64,000 nt of DNA from the NCBI RefSeq assembly GCF_029395675.1, contig NZ_CP115184.1, positions 1,240,001 through 1,304,000 on the forward strand, in the 5' to 3' direction. Each line of letters begins with the position of its first letter. The first letter of the stretch is position 1. The notes under the pieces are model-generated. The model was not told the origin of the DNA and searched no databases. It saw nothing but the letters and a program-made list of their open reading frames with translations. Shown here piece by piece: positions 18,543-27,809 of this stretch. This DNA is from Janibacter cremeus (lineage in GTDB: Bacteria > Actinomycetota > Actinomycetes > Actinomycetales > Dermatophilaceae). The position numbers and the translations under genes were made by a program.

Positions 18543-19636
18543 CAGATCTCCATCCCGAACGCGGCCGAGAAGCGCACGTCACCCTCGATGATGTCCCTCA
18601 TGTCGGCGACGCCGTGGCGCAGCATGAGCGAGCGCTCGATGCCCAGGCCGAAGGCGAAGCCGGTGTACTCGTCCGGGTCGATGCCACCCGCCGCGAGGAC
18701 GCGGCGGTTGACCATGCCGGAACCGCCCATCTCGATCCAGCCGGTGCCTCCGCAGGTGCGGCAGCCGGAGTCGCCACCCAGGCACACCCAGCAGCGGCAG
18801 TCGATCTCGGCGCTCGGCTCGGTGAAGGGGAAGAAGTTCGGCCGCAGACGGGTCTCGATCCCCTCACCGAAGAGGCCCCGGACGAAGGTGTCGAGCGCAC
18901 CGCGCAGGTGCGCCATGGTGACGCCCCTGTCGACGACGAGGCCCTCGAACTGGTGGAAGACCGGCGTGTGCGTCGCGTCGAGGTCGTCGGTGCGGAAGAC
19001 CTTGCCCGGGCACAGCACGTAGATCGGCGGCTCGCGGTCGAGCATGGTGCGGATCTGCACCGGCGAGGTGTGCGTGCGCAGGATGACCCCGGCGTCCGCG
19101 GGCTCGACGAAGAAGGTGTCCTGCTCACCGCGTGCCGGGTGGTCCGGGCCGATGTTCAGCGCATCGAAGGTCAGCCACTCGGACTCGACCTCGGGGCCCT
19201 CGGCGATCTCCCAGCCCATCCCGACGAAGATGTCCTCGACGCGCTCGGTCACCAGGCTGATCGGGTGCCGCGCGCCCAGTCGCGGGTGCGGCCGCAGGAC
19301 GGTCAGGTCCTGCGTCTCCTCGACGAGGATCCGCTCCTCGCGCTCCTCCTCCAGCTCGGCCTGCCGTGCCGCGAAGGCCTGCTTGACCTTGCCTCGGGCC
19401 TGCCCGACGCGCTTGCCGGCGTCGGCCTTCGCGCTCGGCGGCAGTGCGCCGATCTCACGGTTGGCGAGCGCGAGCGGGGACTTGTCGCCCTGGTGCGCCG
19501 CGCGCATCCGCTTCAGCTCGTCGAGGGTCGCGGCGCCCGCAACGGCGTCGAGAGCGGCCTGAACGGCCTCCTCGATCACCTGCGGATCGAGCGCGGCGAC
19601 CTCGACCGGGTCGTAGTTCGTGTTGGGTCCTGACAC
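18542..19636 (-). CDS. pheS: Phenylalanyl-tRNA synthetase alpha subunit
   Basis: Catalytic subunit, 364 aa: an N-terminal coiled-coil arm (about 20-100) and a class II core with HPISLVTERVEDIF, RTHTSPVQIRTM (motif 2 region), FHQFEGLVVD and the final motif 3 segment GFAFGLGIERSLML. The GTG at 19636 stands 8 nt after a TAGACT -10 hexamer, consistent with a leaderless message. A short insert CRCWVCLGGDSGCRTCGGTGW contains four cysteines that could bind a metal. Confidence 0.96.
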   Translation of the reverse strand: MSGPNTNYDPVEVAALDPQVIEEAVQAALDAVAGAATLDELKRMRAAHQGDKSPLALANREIGALPPSAKADAGKRVGQARGKVKQAFAARQAELEEEREERILVEETQDLTVLRPHPRLGARHPISLVTERVEDIFVGMGWEIAEGPEVESEWLTFDALNIGPDHPARGEQDTFFVEPADAGVILRTHTSPVQIRTMLDREPPIYVLCPGKVFRTDDLDATHTPVFHQFEGLVVDRGVTMAHLRGALDTFVRGLFGEGIETRLRPNFFPFTEPSAEIDCRCWVCLGGDSGCRTCGGTGWIEMGGSGMVNRRVLAAGGIDPDEYTGFAFGLGIERSLMLRHGVADMRDIIEGDVRFSAAFGMEI

Positions 19637-19644
19637 GAGGCCCG

Positions 19645-19650
19645 AGTCTA
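19645..19650 (-). promoter_or_regulatory. pheS -10 element overlapping a stop codon
   Basis: TAGACT on the minus strand, 8 nt before the pheS GTG. Its first three bases are the TAG stop of the upstream gene (19648-19650). No convincing -35 was found, as for several other promoters here. Confidence 0.55.
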
Positions 19651-20511
19651 CGGTGAGCCCTGCCCGTGGGGCCCGCGGGTTGGGGCTCGGCCCACGTCGT
19701 GGACGGTCAGGCGCTCACGCGGCACCAGCGGACCCTGCAGCAGGGACATGAGCAGGTGTGCTCGCCGGTGGCGCCGGTACGCCACGGCGCCCGACTCGTA
19801 GAGCTGGTGGAGGCGCCCGTCGACGACGACCGAGCCCTCCGCCATCGGGGGCAGGGGGGTGTCCCGGCCGTTCTGCGCCGTCCATCCCCGGTCCGCCTCG
19901 AGGTCCGCCGCCGCCACCCGCGTGAGGAGCGAGGGCCGCGTCCGCCCCCAGCTGCGGGAGAAGTACGCGCTCCCGTCCTCCGCGAAGGCGACCCCCTGGG
20001 TCCGCGGCGGCACCGTGAAGACCGCACCGGTCTCCACCGGCGTCCCGTCCGCGTCGAGGTCGTACCGGTACATCCGCTCGGGTCGCTCGCGCCGGAACGT
20101 CGCCACGAAGAGCCCGTCGTGGTGGGAGGTCACCGTGGAGCTGGCGCGGACCGGGACGGTCATCAGCGGCTCGGCGATCCCCCCACGCAGGCGGGCGGTG
20201 TCGTGCACCTGCACCTTGCCGGCCCCGCAGACGTAGGTCCGGCCCGCGTGGAGGGTGACCCCGCCGTAGTGGTCGAGACCCGAGAGCGGCGCCCGCGCGG
20301 TGACCCCTCCGTCGGCGTCCGCGAAGACGAGCGAGCCGACACCGGGGTCGTCGAGGTCGTAGAAGGTGTAGACGAACAGCTCGTGCTCGGTGTCGTAGCC
20401 GAGTCCCTGCGGCACGTCCGTGCTGCCCGGGCGAAGGGGGATGACCGCCCCGGGCTCGTGGGGGGACGTCCCGGGGCGTCGGAGCCCGGGGAGCCGACGG
20501 AGCAGGTGCAT
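19648..20511 (-). CDS. Conserved protein of unknown function, possible beta-propeller
   Basis: 287 aa, not recognised as a named family. Repeated short beta-rich segments (GLGYDTEHELFVYTFY, GSLVFADADGG, RTYVCGAGKVQVHD, GLFVATFRRE, AYFSRSWGRTRP) at fairly regular spacing look like propeller blades. It has no clear signal peptide; MHLLRRLPGLRR at the N-terminus is basic. The ATG at 20511 is chosen because a TAGGTT -10 hexamer ends 8 nt upstream. An upstream GTG at 20559 overlaps its own would-be ribosome site. It is read in the same direction as pheS, with the pheS -10 sitting on its stop. Confidence 0.6.
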   Translation of the reverse strand: MHLLRRLPGLRRPGTSPHEPGAVIPLRPGSTDVPQGLGYDTEHELFVYTFYDLDDPGVGSLVFADADGGVTARAPLSGLDHYGGVTLHAGRTYVCGAGKVQVHDTARLRGGIAEPLMTVPVRASSTVTSHHDGLFVATFRRERPERMYRYDLDADGTPVETGAVFTVPPRTQGVAFAEDGSAYFSRSWGRTRPSLLTRVAAADLEADRGWTAQNGRDTPLPPMAEGSVVVDGRLHQLYESGAVAYRRHRRAHLLMSLLQGPLVPRERLTVHDVGRAPTRGPHGQGSP

Positions 20512-20568
20512 GGTCGACCAACCTACGTCCCGCCCCGTCACGGTGGCCGTTACGAGCACCTCCTTTTT

Positions 20569-20598
20569 CTTGACTCATTCAAGTATTGGTGGGATTCT
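20569..20598 (+). promoter_or_regulatory. fur-katA promoter and palindromic operator
   Basis: A perfect inverted repeat CTTGA-N5-TCAAG spans 20569-20583 and covers the -35 TTGACT (20570-20575). A -10 GATTCT follows at 20593-20598 after 17 nt. The ATG at 20607 begins 8 nt further on. Position and symmetry suggest autoregulation by the adjacent Fur-family protein, as known for FurA/CatR-catalase pairs in actinobacteria. The binding itself is inferred. Confidence 0.65.
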
Positions 20599-20606
20599 TG
20601 TTGGTG

Positions 20607-21056
20607 ATGAGTACCACCATGATCGACCCAGACGTCGCCGCGGACCTCCTCCGGGAGCGCTCCATGCGGGTCACGGCCCCGAGGGTGGCCGTGCTGCGCG
20701 AGCTGTCCGCGCACCCGCACGCCGACGTCGACACCATCACCCGGTGCACGCGCGAGCGCCTCGGGTCGGTGAGCACCCAGGCGGTCTACGACATCCTCGG
20801 CGCGCTCGCGGGCATCGGTCTGGTGCGCAAGTTCGAGCCGGCGGGTCACCCGGCGCGGTTCGAGATCGAACTCGGGGACAACCACCACCACCTCGTCTGC
20901 CGTTCCTGCGGCACGATGATCGATGTGGAGTGCGCCCCCGGTGAGGCCCCGTGCCTCGATGCCGCCGACGACCACGGCTTCGCCATCGACGAGGCCGAGG
21001 TCATCTACTGGGGCACCTGTCCCGCCTGCGCGACGGAGGCGGCCATCCGAGCCTGA
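20607..21056 (+). CDS. Fur-family peroxide or metal-responsive repressor
   Basis: 149 aa. N-terminal winged helix (about 10-85, with [14 protein letters not shown] and [12 protein letters not shown] as the recognition part), then the regulatory domain with [13 protein letters not shown], a second CxxC (TCPAC) near the C-terminus and further His and Asp ligands. This is the FurA/CatR/PerR type, normally the repressor of the neighbouring catalase. The ATG at 20607 fits a leaderless start; a second ATG four codons on is possible. Only 43 bp separate it from the catalase gene. Confidence 0.88.
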   Translation: MSTTMIDPDVAADLLRERSMRVTAPRVAVLRELSAHPHADVDTITRCTRERLGSVSTQAVYDILGALAGIGLVRKFEPAGHPARFEIELGDNHHHLVCRSCGTMIDVECAPGEAPCLDAADDHGFAIDEAEVIYWGTCPACATEAAIRA

Positions 21057-21099
21057 TCCACAACTGCACCCCACCCCACAGAGAAAGAGGAGCAGCACG

Positions 21100-22659
21100 A
21101 TGTCATCCACCCCGTCCCACCCCGAGAGCCGCGCCGATGCCAGGGGTGAGCTCGACGCCTCCGGTCCCTCGACCCAGATCAACGGCGCCCCGACGGTCAG
21201 CGACCGAAACAGCCTGTCCCTGGGCAGCAACGGCCCGCTGCTCCTCCATGACGTCCACCTCATCGACACGCTGGCGCACTTCAACCGGGAGAACATCCCC
21301 GAGCGCAAGCCCCACGCGAAGGGGGCCGGGGCCTTCGGCAACTTCGAGGTCACGGGAGACGTCTCCCGGTACACCAAGGCCGCAGTCTTCCAGCCCGGGG
21401 CGACGACCCGGATGATGGCGCGCTTCTCCACGGTCGCCGGCGAGCTCGGTTCACCGGACACCTGGCGCGACGTTCGTGGTTTCGCCCTGCGCTTCTGGAC
21501 CGAGGAGGGGAACTTCGACCTCGTCGGCAACAACACGCCGGTCTTCTTCCTGCGCGACCCGCTGAAGTTCCCGCACTTCATCCGCAGCCAGAAGCGCCTG
21601 CCCACGTCGGGCCTTCGCGACAACACGATGCAGTGGGACTTCTGGACGAACAACCCGGAGTCCGCCCACCAGGTCACCTACCTCATGGGTGACCGCGGTC
21701 TGCCGCGCACCTGGCGCAACATGAACGGCTACAGCAGCCACACCTACATGTGGGTCAACAGCGCCGGCGAGAAGTTCTGGGTGCAGTACCACTTCCACAC
21801 CCAGCAGGGGGTCGAGGGGATCACCAACGACGCCGCGGAACGTATCGCCGGTGAGGACGCCGACTTCCACCGCCGCGACCTCTACGACGCCATCGAGCGC
21901 GGCGAGTACCCGCAGTGGAAGCTCTCGGTCCAGGTCATGCCCTACGAGGACGCGAAGACCTACCGCTTCAACCCCTTCGACCTGACGAAGACCTGGTCCC
22001 ACAAGGACTACCCGCTCATCGAGGTCGGCACGATGACCCTCGACGAGAACCCGGTCAACTTCTTCGCCCAGATCGAGCAGGCCGCCTTCGCGCCGAGCAA
22101 CACCGTGCCCGGCATCGGGTACTCGCCCGACAAGATGCTGCTCAGCCGCGTCTTCGCCTACGCGGACGCCCACCGTGCCCGCATCGGACCCAACTTCCAC
22201 CAGCTGCCGGTCAACCGCCCGATCGGCGGGCAGAACCACTACACGTTCGACGGCCCGATGCGCTATGAGCACACCGGCGCCGCACCGACCTACCTCCCGA
22301 ACAGCTTCGGGCGCCCGCACGCTGACGAGGAGGGCCCGGTCGAGGACGGCTGGGAGGCGGACGGCACGATGGTCCGCTCGGCGTACGAACTGCACGCCGA
22401 GGACGACGACTTCGGTCAGCCGGGGACACTGGTGCGCGAGGTCTTCTCCGACGACCAGCGCGACCGCCTCGTCGAGACGGTGGTCGGATCGCTTGACGGG
22501 GTCGAGGACCCGGTGCTCTCCCGGGTCTTCGAGTACTGGACGAACATCGACTCGGAGATCGGACGCCGCATCACCGAGGCGAAGAAGGCGGCCGACGACG
22601 GCGGCGACGTCGACACCGGTGAGGTGCTGAGGGAGTCCGACACCCACGCACGCACGTAG
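21100..22659 (+). CDS. katA: Monofunctional haem catalase
   Basis: Breaks hydrogen peroxide into water and oxygen; 519 aa, small-subunit type. Distal catalytic His72 lies in [15 protein letters not shown], the distal Asn in VGNNTPVFF, and the proximal haem ligand is Tyr354 in [10 protein letters not shown]. The ATG follows AGAGGAG. Downstream of the Fur-family gene and in the same direction, it is presumably de-repressed by peroxide. A strong terminator follows. Confidence 0.97.
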   Translation: MSSTPSHPESRADARGELDASGPSTQINGAPTVSDRNSLSLGSNGPLLLHDVHLIDTLAHFNRENIPERKPHAKGAGAFGNFEVTGDVSRYTKAAVFQPGATTRMMARFSTVAGELGSPDTWRDVRGFALRFWTEEGNFDLVGNNTPVFFLRDPLKFPHFIRSQKRLPTSGLRDNTMQWDFWTNNPESAHQVTYLMGDRGLPRTWRNMNGYSSHTYMWVNSAGEKFWVQYHFHTQQGVEGITNDAAERIAGEDADFHRRDLYDAIERGEYPQWKLSVQVMPYEDAKTYRFNPFDLTKTWSHKDYPLIEVGTMTLDENPVNFFAQIEQAAFAPSNTVPGIGYSPDKMLLSRVFAYADAHRARIGPNFHQLPVNRPIGGQNHYTFDGPMRYEHTGAAPTYLPNSFGRPHADEEGPVEDGWEADGTMVRSAYELHAEDDDFGQPGTLVREVFSDDQRDRLVETVVGSLDGVEDPVLSRVFEYWTNIDSEIGRRITEAKKAADDGGDVDTGEVLRESDTHART

Positions 22660-22710
22660 GGACCCTGCACCTCGACGGCCTCGTGTCGGAGGAGGCGTGC
22701 ACCACCTTAG

Positions 22711-22740
22711 AAGGGGCGGGACCGACCGGTCCCGCCCCTT
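22711..22740. terminator. Bidirectional terminator between katA and trmH
   Basis: A 13-bp perfect GC-rich stem (AAGGGGCGGGACC with its complement) and a GACC loop. It sits between two convergent genes, so it can end both. Confidence 0.8.
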
Positions 22741-22748
22741 CGACTGCG

Positions 22749-23573
22749 TCAGGCGTGCATCGCCCGGGCCGAGGCGTAGAGGCAGATCGTCGTGGCCATC
22801 GCGAGGTTGAGCGACTCGGCGTGGCCGTGGATCGGGACGCGGACGACCTCGTCGCACGCGTCGCGGGTGCCTGCCTGCAGACCCCACGCCTCGTTGCCCA
22901 TGACCCAGGCGTGCGGGCCGGACAGGTCGACCTCGTCGATGGTGCGCTCCCCCACCCCGTCGGCAGCCAGCCGGCGCACGCCGGCGTCGTCCAGGGCGGA
23001 CAGGGTCGCACCGATGTCGAGGCCCGTGACGACCGGCAGGTGGAAGATCGACCCGGCGGTGGAGCGCACGACCTTGGGGCTGGTGACGTCGACCGACCCG
23101 TCACTGACGAGGACCGCGTCGGCACCGGCCGCATCCGCGCCACGGATGACGGTGCCGAGGTTGCCGGGGTCGCGCACGTGGCTGAGCAGGACGAGCAACC
23201 GCGGCCGAGCGGCGAGCACGGAGGCGAGCGTCGACGGCGCCCAGTCGACGACGGCCGCGGTGCCCTGGGGAGTGTCGGCGTCGCACATGGCGGCGAGGAC
23301 CTCCTCGCTCGTCTCGTGGACCACGACGCCGTGCTCGCGGGCCGGTTCGACGAACTCGGCGTAGCGCTGCGCACCCTCCGCAGTGACGTAGAGATCGCGG
23401 ATGCGGTCGGGCGCGAAGCGCACCGCCTCGCGCACCCCCTGCGGGCCCTCGACGAGGACACGGCCGGTGCGCCGACGCACAGAACGCCGGGAGAGCCCAC
23501 GGACCTGCTTCACCCGCTCGGCGGCGGGGTTGGTCAGGGGTGGGCGCTCCCGGCGTTCGGAGTGGTCGCTCAG
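22749..23573 (-). CDS. SpoU/TrmH-family RNA 2'-O-ribose methyltransferase
   Basis: SAM-dependent methylase of tRNA or rRNA; the exact target is unknown. About 274 aa with an N-terminal substrate-binding region ([14 protein letters not shown]) and the SPOUT motifs: [26 protein letters not shown]-like motif 2 ([11 protein letters not shown]), and [15 protein letters not shown]. The conserved N-terminus ([12 protein letters not shown]) begins before the first GTG (23513), so I place the start at CTG 23573, overlapping the rplT stop as CTGA. A 254-aa form from GTG 23513 is the alternative. Being in the rplT operon suggests an rRNA target. Confidence 0.85.
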   Translation of the reverse strand: MSDHSERRERPPLTNPAAERVKQVRGLSRRSVRRRTGRVLVEGPQGVREAVRFAPDRIRDLYVTAEGAQRYAEFVEPAREHGVVVHETSEEVLAAMCDADTPQGTAAVVDWAPSTLASVLAARPRLLVLLSHVRDPGNLGTVIRGADAAGADAVLVSDGSVDVTSPKVVRSTAGSIFHLPVVTGLDIGATLSALDDAGVRRLAADGVGERTIDEVDLSGPHAWVMGNEAWGLQAGTRDACDEVVRVPIHGHAESLNLAMATTICLYASARAMHA

Positions 23574-23950
23574 ACCTGCGCCTTGGCGTCGGTGGCCGGG
23601 GTGTTGCTCTTGGCCACCTCGACGAGGGCGGCGAAGGCCGCCTCGTCGTTGACCGCGAGCTCGGCGAGCATCCGACGGTCGACCTCGACCTCGGCGGCGC
23701 GCAGACCCTGGATGAACCGGTTGTAGGTCATGCCGTTGGCGCGGGCGCCGGCGTTGATGCGCTGGATCCACAGGCGACGGAAGTCGCCCTTCTTGGCGCG
23801 ACGGTCACGGTAGCTGTACTCCAGCGAGTGGGTGACCTGCTCCCGGGCCTTGCGGTAGAGGCGGGACCGCTGGCCCCGGTAGCCGCTGGCGCGCTCGAGA
23901 ACGACCCGGCGCTTCTTGTGGGCGTTGACCGCCCGCTTCACGCGTGCCAC
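23570..23950 (-). CDS. rplT: Ribosomal protein L20
   Basis: 126 aa, normal length. Typical N-terminus [25 protein letters not shown], and later [13 protein letters not shown]. An early assembly protein of the 50S subunit and, in other bacteria, the autorepressor of this operon. GTG start. The last base of its stop codon is shared with the proposed start of the methyltransferase gene. Confidence 0.97.
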   Translation of the reverse strand: MARVKRAVNAHKKRRVVLERASGYRGQRSRLYRKAREQVTHSLEYSYRDRRAKKGDFRRLWIQRINAGARANGMTYNRFIQGLRAAEVEVDRRMLAELAVNDEAAFAALVEVAKSNTPATDAKAQV

Positions 23951-23989
23951 GTGAGTACTCCTTCAGGTATGGGGGAAAAGAGGCTCAGG

Positions 23990-24184
23990 TCAGCGACCGA
24001 GCAGCTTCTTGATCTTCTTCTCGTCGGCCTTGGCGACCTGGACGTCGCTCGCGAGGCGCCGCGCGTGCTGCGGGGTCTTCTCGTGGAACTTGTGGACGTG
24101 GTTGGCCCGCTCGCGCATGATCTTGCCCGAGCCGGTGACCCGGAAGCGCTTCTTCGCACCGCTGTGCGTCTTGTTCTTCGGCAT
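23990..24184 (-). CDS. rpmI: Ribosomal protein L35
   Basis: 64 aa, basic, with the family pattern MPKNKTHSGAKKRFRVTGSGK. Second gene of infC-rpmI-rplT, 44 bp after infC and 39 bp before rplT. ATG start behind GGAGAT. Confidence 0.97.
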   Translation of the reverse strand: MPKNKTHSGAKKRFRVTGSGKIMRERANHVHKFHEKTPQHARRLASDVQVAKADEKKIKKLLGR

Positions 24185-24228
24185 GTCGCCGATCTCCTTC
24201 GTGTTGCTGTGCTGGTCTCTGTGCCGGC

Positions 24229-24837
24229 TCAGGACTCGGCCGGGGCGTCGCTGTCCTTGCTCTCGGCTGCTGCCTTGGCGGCAGCCTGGTCGTCCTTCTT
24301 GCGGCGTGCCTCGGCGCGGGCCTCGGACTTCTTCTTCGTCGGGCCGAGCACCATGACCATGTTGCGTCCGTCCTGCTTCGGCGCGGACTCGACGGTGCCG
24401 AGCTCGACGACGTCCTCGGCCAGGCGCTGCAGCAGCCGGAAGCCCAGCTCGGGGCGGGACTGCTCGCGGCCGCGGAACATGATCGTCACCTTGACCTTGT
24501 CCCCGGCACTGAGGAAGCGCTCGACGTGGCCCTTCTTGGTGCCGTAGTCGTGGCTGTCGATCTTCGGCCGGAGCTTGATCTCCTTGATGACCGTGTTGAC
24601 CTGGTTCTTGCGCGCTTCACGCGCCTTCATGGCGGCTTCGTACTTGTACTTGCCGAAGTCCATGAGCTTGGCGACGGGCGGCTTGGCCATCGGAGCGACC
24701 TCGACGAGGTCGAGGTCCGCCTCGGCAGCGAGCCGGAGGGCGTCCTCCACGCGGACGATGCCGACCTGCTCCCCGTTGGGGCCGACCAACCGCACCTCTG
24801 GGACGCGGATTCGGTCATTGATGCGAGGCTCGCTGAT
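24229..24837 (-). CDS. infC: Translation initiation factor IF-3, ATC start proposed
   Basis: Factor that rejects wrong start codons and keeps ribosomal subunits apart; about 202 aa. Two-domain order: N-domain ([17 protein letters not shown]), a lysine-rich linker ([19 protein letters not shown]), C-domain ([16 protein letters not shown]), plus a charged Ala/Lys tail of about 30 residues. A perfect AAGGAG (24849-24844) stands 6 nt before ATC at 24837, exactly where actinobacterial IF-3 begins (SEPRIND). E. coli infC uses AUU for self-control, so ATC is plausible. The in-frame GTG at 24873 would add 12 atypical residues and lacks this site. Confidence 0.93.
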   Translation of the reverse strand: MSEPRINDRIRVPEVRLVGPNGEQVGIVRVEDALRLAAEADLDLVEVAPMAKPPVAKLMDFGKYKYEAAMKAREARKNQVNTVIKEIKLRPKIDSHDYGTKKGHVERFLSAGDKVKVTIMFRGREQSRPELGFRLLQRLAEDVVELGTVESAPKQDGRNMVMVLGPTKKKSEARAEARRKKDDQAAAKAAAESKDSDAPAES

Positions 24838-24875
24838 GTGCTGCTCCTTAACTCGGTGTGTCACTCCCGCCACCG

Positions 24876-24914
24876 ACGAAGAAAGGCTCCTCGCCGATTG
24901 CGAGGAGCCTCACC
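24876..24914 (-). promoter_or_regulatory. Attenuator-like terminator in the infC leader
   Basis: Minus strand: an 11-bp stem (AGGCTCCTCGC with its complement, 24884-24910, loop of 5), followed at once by TTTCTTCG. That is an intrinsic-terminator shape about 40 nt before the infC start. Upstream, 25015-25023 on the same strand reads AGGAGCCTC and can pair with GAGGCTCCT (24903-24911) of the stem's 5' arm, giving an alternative antiterminator. This suggests control by attenuation. It does not match the leader structures I know from Bacillus or E. coli. Confidence 0.6.
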
Positions 24915-25094
24915 AGAGCACGACGCCCACGAGCTGTCGACGGGGACCGCCGGCGGCTCGTACCGCACCGAGACCTGAGACCCGGCAACCATGTGGTCGT
25001 CGCGGGTGGGAAGCGAGGCTCCTCTTGCGTCACCGTCACGAGGACGATGACCGGTCACCGCCAACGATAGCAGCGACCTCGCCGGAGCAGGAAA

Positions 25095-25820
25095 TCAGGT
25101 GATGGTGAAGCTCAGCCCGTCGACCCGGGCACGCAGCTCGCCATCGGTGGCCAGCTCCTCGGCGATCGACGTGACGAGCTGCTCGATCCCCTCCTGGGTG
25201 AGGCCCGGGACGAGCGACAGCTCGACCTGCAGCACGCCCTGGCCGTCCGGGGCCCCCGCGGACAGGGCGTGTCCGCTGACCTCCGCGCGGGTGCTGCACA
25301 CCCGAGCGACGGCGTCCTCGACGAAGGGGTCCTCGTGGGCCGGCAACCACTCCCGCTGCTGGGCCAGCGCCCAGACCATCGAGGCACGCACCTCGAAGGC
25401 CTGCTCGCTCGCGCAGTCGAGCACGATGAGGTCGGCGCGCTCGCTCACCGCGGCCTGCGCCGCCCTGGGGGCCTCGACGGCCACGGGCCGCATCGAGGTG
25501 CTGAAGGCCGCGAGGGCCTCCATCGAGGTGAAGACGGGCAGCGCCCTGCGGCCGTCAGGGTGGTCCAGCAGGGCGACGGCCATGTCCGCCTCCTTGTCGG
25601 AGACGTGGCCGTCCGCGCCCTCGCCAAGCTCGCCGGCGACGGCGGTGACGGGGACGAGGAGGCGGGCCGTCGCCAACGCGCGCATCACGTCGTCCTCGCC
25701 CCCCGTGGTCAGGGCCCGCATCAGCCGGGGGTCGGCGGTACCGGTGTCGCCCGCGAAGCCGCCCGTGGGGAGCTCGCGGCCCTGCCACGGGACTCCGGCC
25801 GAGTCGCCGGGCGTCGTCAT
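25095..25820 (-). CDS. SseB-family protein
   Basis: 241 aa of uncertain function. The SseB domain covers residues about 30-150, with [36 protein letters not shown] and [10 protein letters not shown]; the second half is less conserved. Actinobacterial members are often found at the end of his operons. The ATG overlaps the priA stop as ATGA, so it belongs to the his transcript. No catalytic motif is visible. Confidence 0.75.
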   Translation of the reverse strand: MTTPGDSAGVPWQGRELPTGGFAGDTGTADPRLMRALTTGGEDDVMRALATARLLVPVTAVAGELGEGADGHVSDKEADMAVALLDHPDGRRALPVFTSMEALAAFSTSMRPVAVEAPRAAQAAVSERADLIVLDCASEQAFEVRASMVWALAQQREWLPAHEDPFVEDAVARVCSTRAEVSGHALSAGAPDGQGVLQVELSLVPGLTQEGIEQLVTSIAEELATDGELRARVDGLSFTIT

Positions 25821-26560
25821 GGCCGGCCTGCCGCGTCGAGGGCCTCGGTGAGGGTCACCGTGCCCTTGTAGAGCGCCGAGCCGATGATGGCGCCCTCGAC
25901 CCCGACGGGGACCAGCTCGCGCAGGGCCACGACGTCCTCCCGGGTGGTCACGCCACCGGAGGCGACGACCTTCGCCGACGTGGCCTCGCAGACGCTGCGC
26001 AGCAGCTCGAGGTTGGGCCCGGCGAGCATCCCGTCCTTCGCCACATCCGTGACGACGTAGCGGGAGCACCCCTCGGAGTCGAGGCGGGCGAGCGTCTCCC
26101 ACAGGTCGCCGCCGTCGCGGGTCCAGCCCCGCGCGGCAAGAGTCGTGCCCCGCACGTCCAGACCGACGGCGATCCGGTCGCCGTGCTCGGCGATGGCCCG
26201 GGCCGTCCACTCGGGGTTCTCCAGCGCGGCGGTGCCGAGGTTGACCCGGGCGCACCCGGAGTCGAGCGCCGCCGTCAGCGAGTCCTGGTCACGGATGCCG
26301 CCGCTCAGCTCGACCTTCAGGTCCAGCCCACCCACGATCCCCGAGAGCAGGTCACGGTTGCTCCCTTCGCCGAAGGCCGCGTCGAGGTCGACGAGGTGGA
26401 TCCACTCGGCCCCCTGCTCCTGCCAGGCCTGCGCGGCCTGCAGGGGGTCGCCGAAGTCCCAGCCGGAGCCGGAGATGCCCTGCTGCAGCTGCACGGCCCG
26501 CCCCCCACGCACGTCGACGGCAGGAAGCAGCTCCAGCCGCGGGGTCTCGGTCGTGGTCAC
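25817..26560 (-). CDS. priA: Phosphoribosyl isomerase PriA (HisA, probably also TrpF)
   Basis: Beta-alpha barrel of 247 aa that isomerises ProFAR in histidine synthesis. In many actinobacteria the same enzyme also does the TrpF step. Catalytic aspartates appear in [10 protein letters not shown] (N-terminus) and [11 protein letters not shown] (second half); other features are [17 protein letters not shown] and VVASGGV. Dual use is inferred from the phylum; this window shows no trpF. GTG start overlaps hisH as GTGA. Confidence 0.93.
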   Translation of the reverse strand: MTTTETPRLELLPAVDVRGGRAVQLQQGISGSGWDFGDPLQAAQAWQEQGAEWIHLVDLDAAFGEGSNRDLLSGIVGGLDLKVELSGGIRDQDSLTAALDSGCARVNLGTAALENPEWTARAIAEHGDRIAVGLDVRGTTLAARGWTRDGGDLWETLARLDSEGCSRYVVTDVAKDGMLAGPNLELLRSVCEATSAKVVASGGVTTREDVVALRELVPVGVEGAIIGSALYKGTVTLTEALDAAGRP

Positions 26561-27207
26561 AGTGACATCACCCAGTTCTTCAGAAGGTGCAGTCCCGCGT
26601 CCCCGGACTTCTCCGGGTGGAACTGCGTTGCGGACAACGGGCCGTTCTCGACGGCCGCGACGAAGGGGGACCCGTGCTCGCTCCACGTGACGCGGGGGGC
26701 GGCTGCGGCCAGCCCTCCGGGCGCGACGCGCAGGACCCAGTCGACCACCGCGTAGGAGTGGACGAAGTAGAAGCGCTCCTCCTCGATCCCCGAGAAGAGC
26801 ACACTGCCCTCGGCCGCGGTGATCGTGGACCAGCCCATGTGGGGGACGACGGGGGCGCGGAGCCGGCTGACCGTGCCGGGCCACTGCGCCAGGCCGGGCC
26901 GGGGTGGCGCGCTCCCGCTCGGCTCGTCCGACCCGTCGAACATCACCTGCATCCCGACGCACACGCCGAGGACCGGTCGCCCGCCCGCGAGTCGGGCGTC
27001 GACGAGGGCCGCGCCGTCCACGGCCTCGAGCCCGGCCATGCAGGCATGGAAGTTGCCGACCCCGGGGACGAGGAGACCGTCCGCCGAGACGACGCGCTCG
27101 CGGTCGGCCGTCAGCTCGACGTCCGCCCCGACGTGGCCGAGGGCACGCACGACGGAGTGCACGTTGCCGGAGCCGTAGTCGAGCACGGCGACGCGAGGCA
27201 TGGTCAT
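26557..27207 (-). CDS. hisH: Imidazole glycerol phosphate synthase, glutaminase subunit
   Basis: Class I glutamine amidotransferase of 216 aa that feeds ammonia to HisF. Catalytic Cys83 in GVCVGMQ and the His-Glu pair in FHPEKSG; oxyanion region PGVGNF. The partner hisF is not in the window. The ATG start overlaps the stop of the upstream unknown gene (ATGA) and its stop overlaps priA (GTGA). Confidence 0.94.
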   Translation of the reverse strand: MTMPRVAVLDYGSGNVHSVVRALGHVGADVELTADRERVVSADGLLVPGVGNFHACMAGLEAVDGAALVDARLAGGRPVLGVCVGMQVMFDGSDEPSGSAPPRPGLAQWPGTVSRLRAPVVPHMGWSTITAAEGSVLFSGIEEERFYFVHSYAVVDWVLRVAPGGLAAAAPRVTWSEHGSPFVAAVENGPLSATQFHPEKSGDAGLHLLKNWVMSL

Positions 27208-27797
27208 TGGTGCACATCCTTGACGACGGATTCGAAGCCGGTCACCGATCGGGCGTGGGGCGCGATCACCGGACCGAGGTGGGTGTCGGTGCCGTCGAGG
27301 ACGCGACCACCGGGCAGCCCCAGGACCGCGGTCACCTCGACGAGCCACTCATCGTGCGACAGATCGCCCCGCCGCCACAAGTCGCGGACCTCGCGCACGG
27401 GTACCCGACGGGCGGGGGCGCCGCTGGCCAGGGCGCGGTGCAGGTCGTCGGGCGAGAGCGGCGGCAGGTCCGGACCCCCGACGACCCTGCCGTCGGCATC
27501 GCGCAGGGCCCATCGCGTCTGTGCGCGACCGGCGGCGCGTGCGGTCACCACGGCGACGTCGTCGAAGCGGAAGAGGCCGATGGCCGGGCTCAGCCGGGGT
27601 CCGACGTGCCGGGAGGCCAACACGGTCAGGGCATCGTCGTACGGCGCCGCAGCGGCGGAGGCCGCCCTCGCCGGGACGACGACCGACCACGACGCGTGCT
27701 CGAGGACGTGGCACGGGACGACCCCGCGGCGCACCCAGTCGGCGGCGCTGGCCGCGGTCGCGGAGAGGCAGACCACTCCCCTGCCGGCGGTGCTCAT
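27204..27797 (-). CDS. Unknown protein within the his operon
   Basis: 197 aa, not recognised. It is Ala/Arg/Val rich, with no signal peptide, membrane span or metal motif. Better-defined stretches are [41 protein letters not shown] and [19 protein letters not shown]. It is coupled to hisH by ATGA and lies 12 bp after hisB, so it is a true member of the operon. Codon use matches its neighbours, which argues for a real gene. A histidine-related role is inferred only from position. Confidence 0.7.
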   Translation of the reverse strand: MSTAGRGVVCLSATAASAADWVRRGVVPCHVLEHASWSVVVPARAASAAAAPYDDALTVLASRHVGPRLSPAIGLFRFDDVAVVTARAAGRAQTRWALRDADGRVVGGPDLPPLSPDDLHRALASGAPARRVPVREVRDLWRRGDLSHDEWLVEVTAVLGLPGGRVLDGTDTHLGPVIAPHARSVTGFESVVKDVHQ

Positions 27798-27809
27798 GAC
27801 GGGCCGATC

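Noticed and set aside
24848..25039. 63-codon frame in the infC leader as a leader peptide
   Set aside because: The product is basic low-complexity sequence with no run of one amino acid and no good start context; the RNA structures explain the region better.
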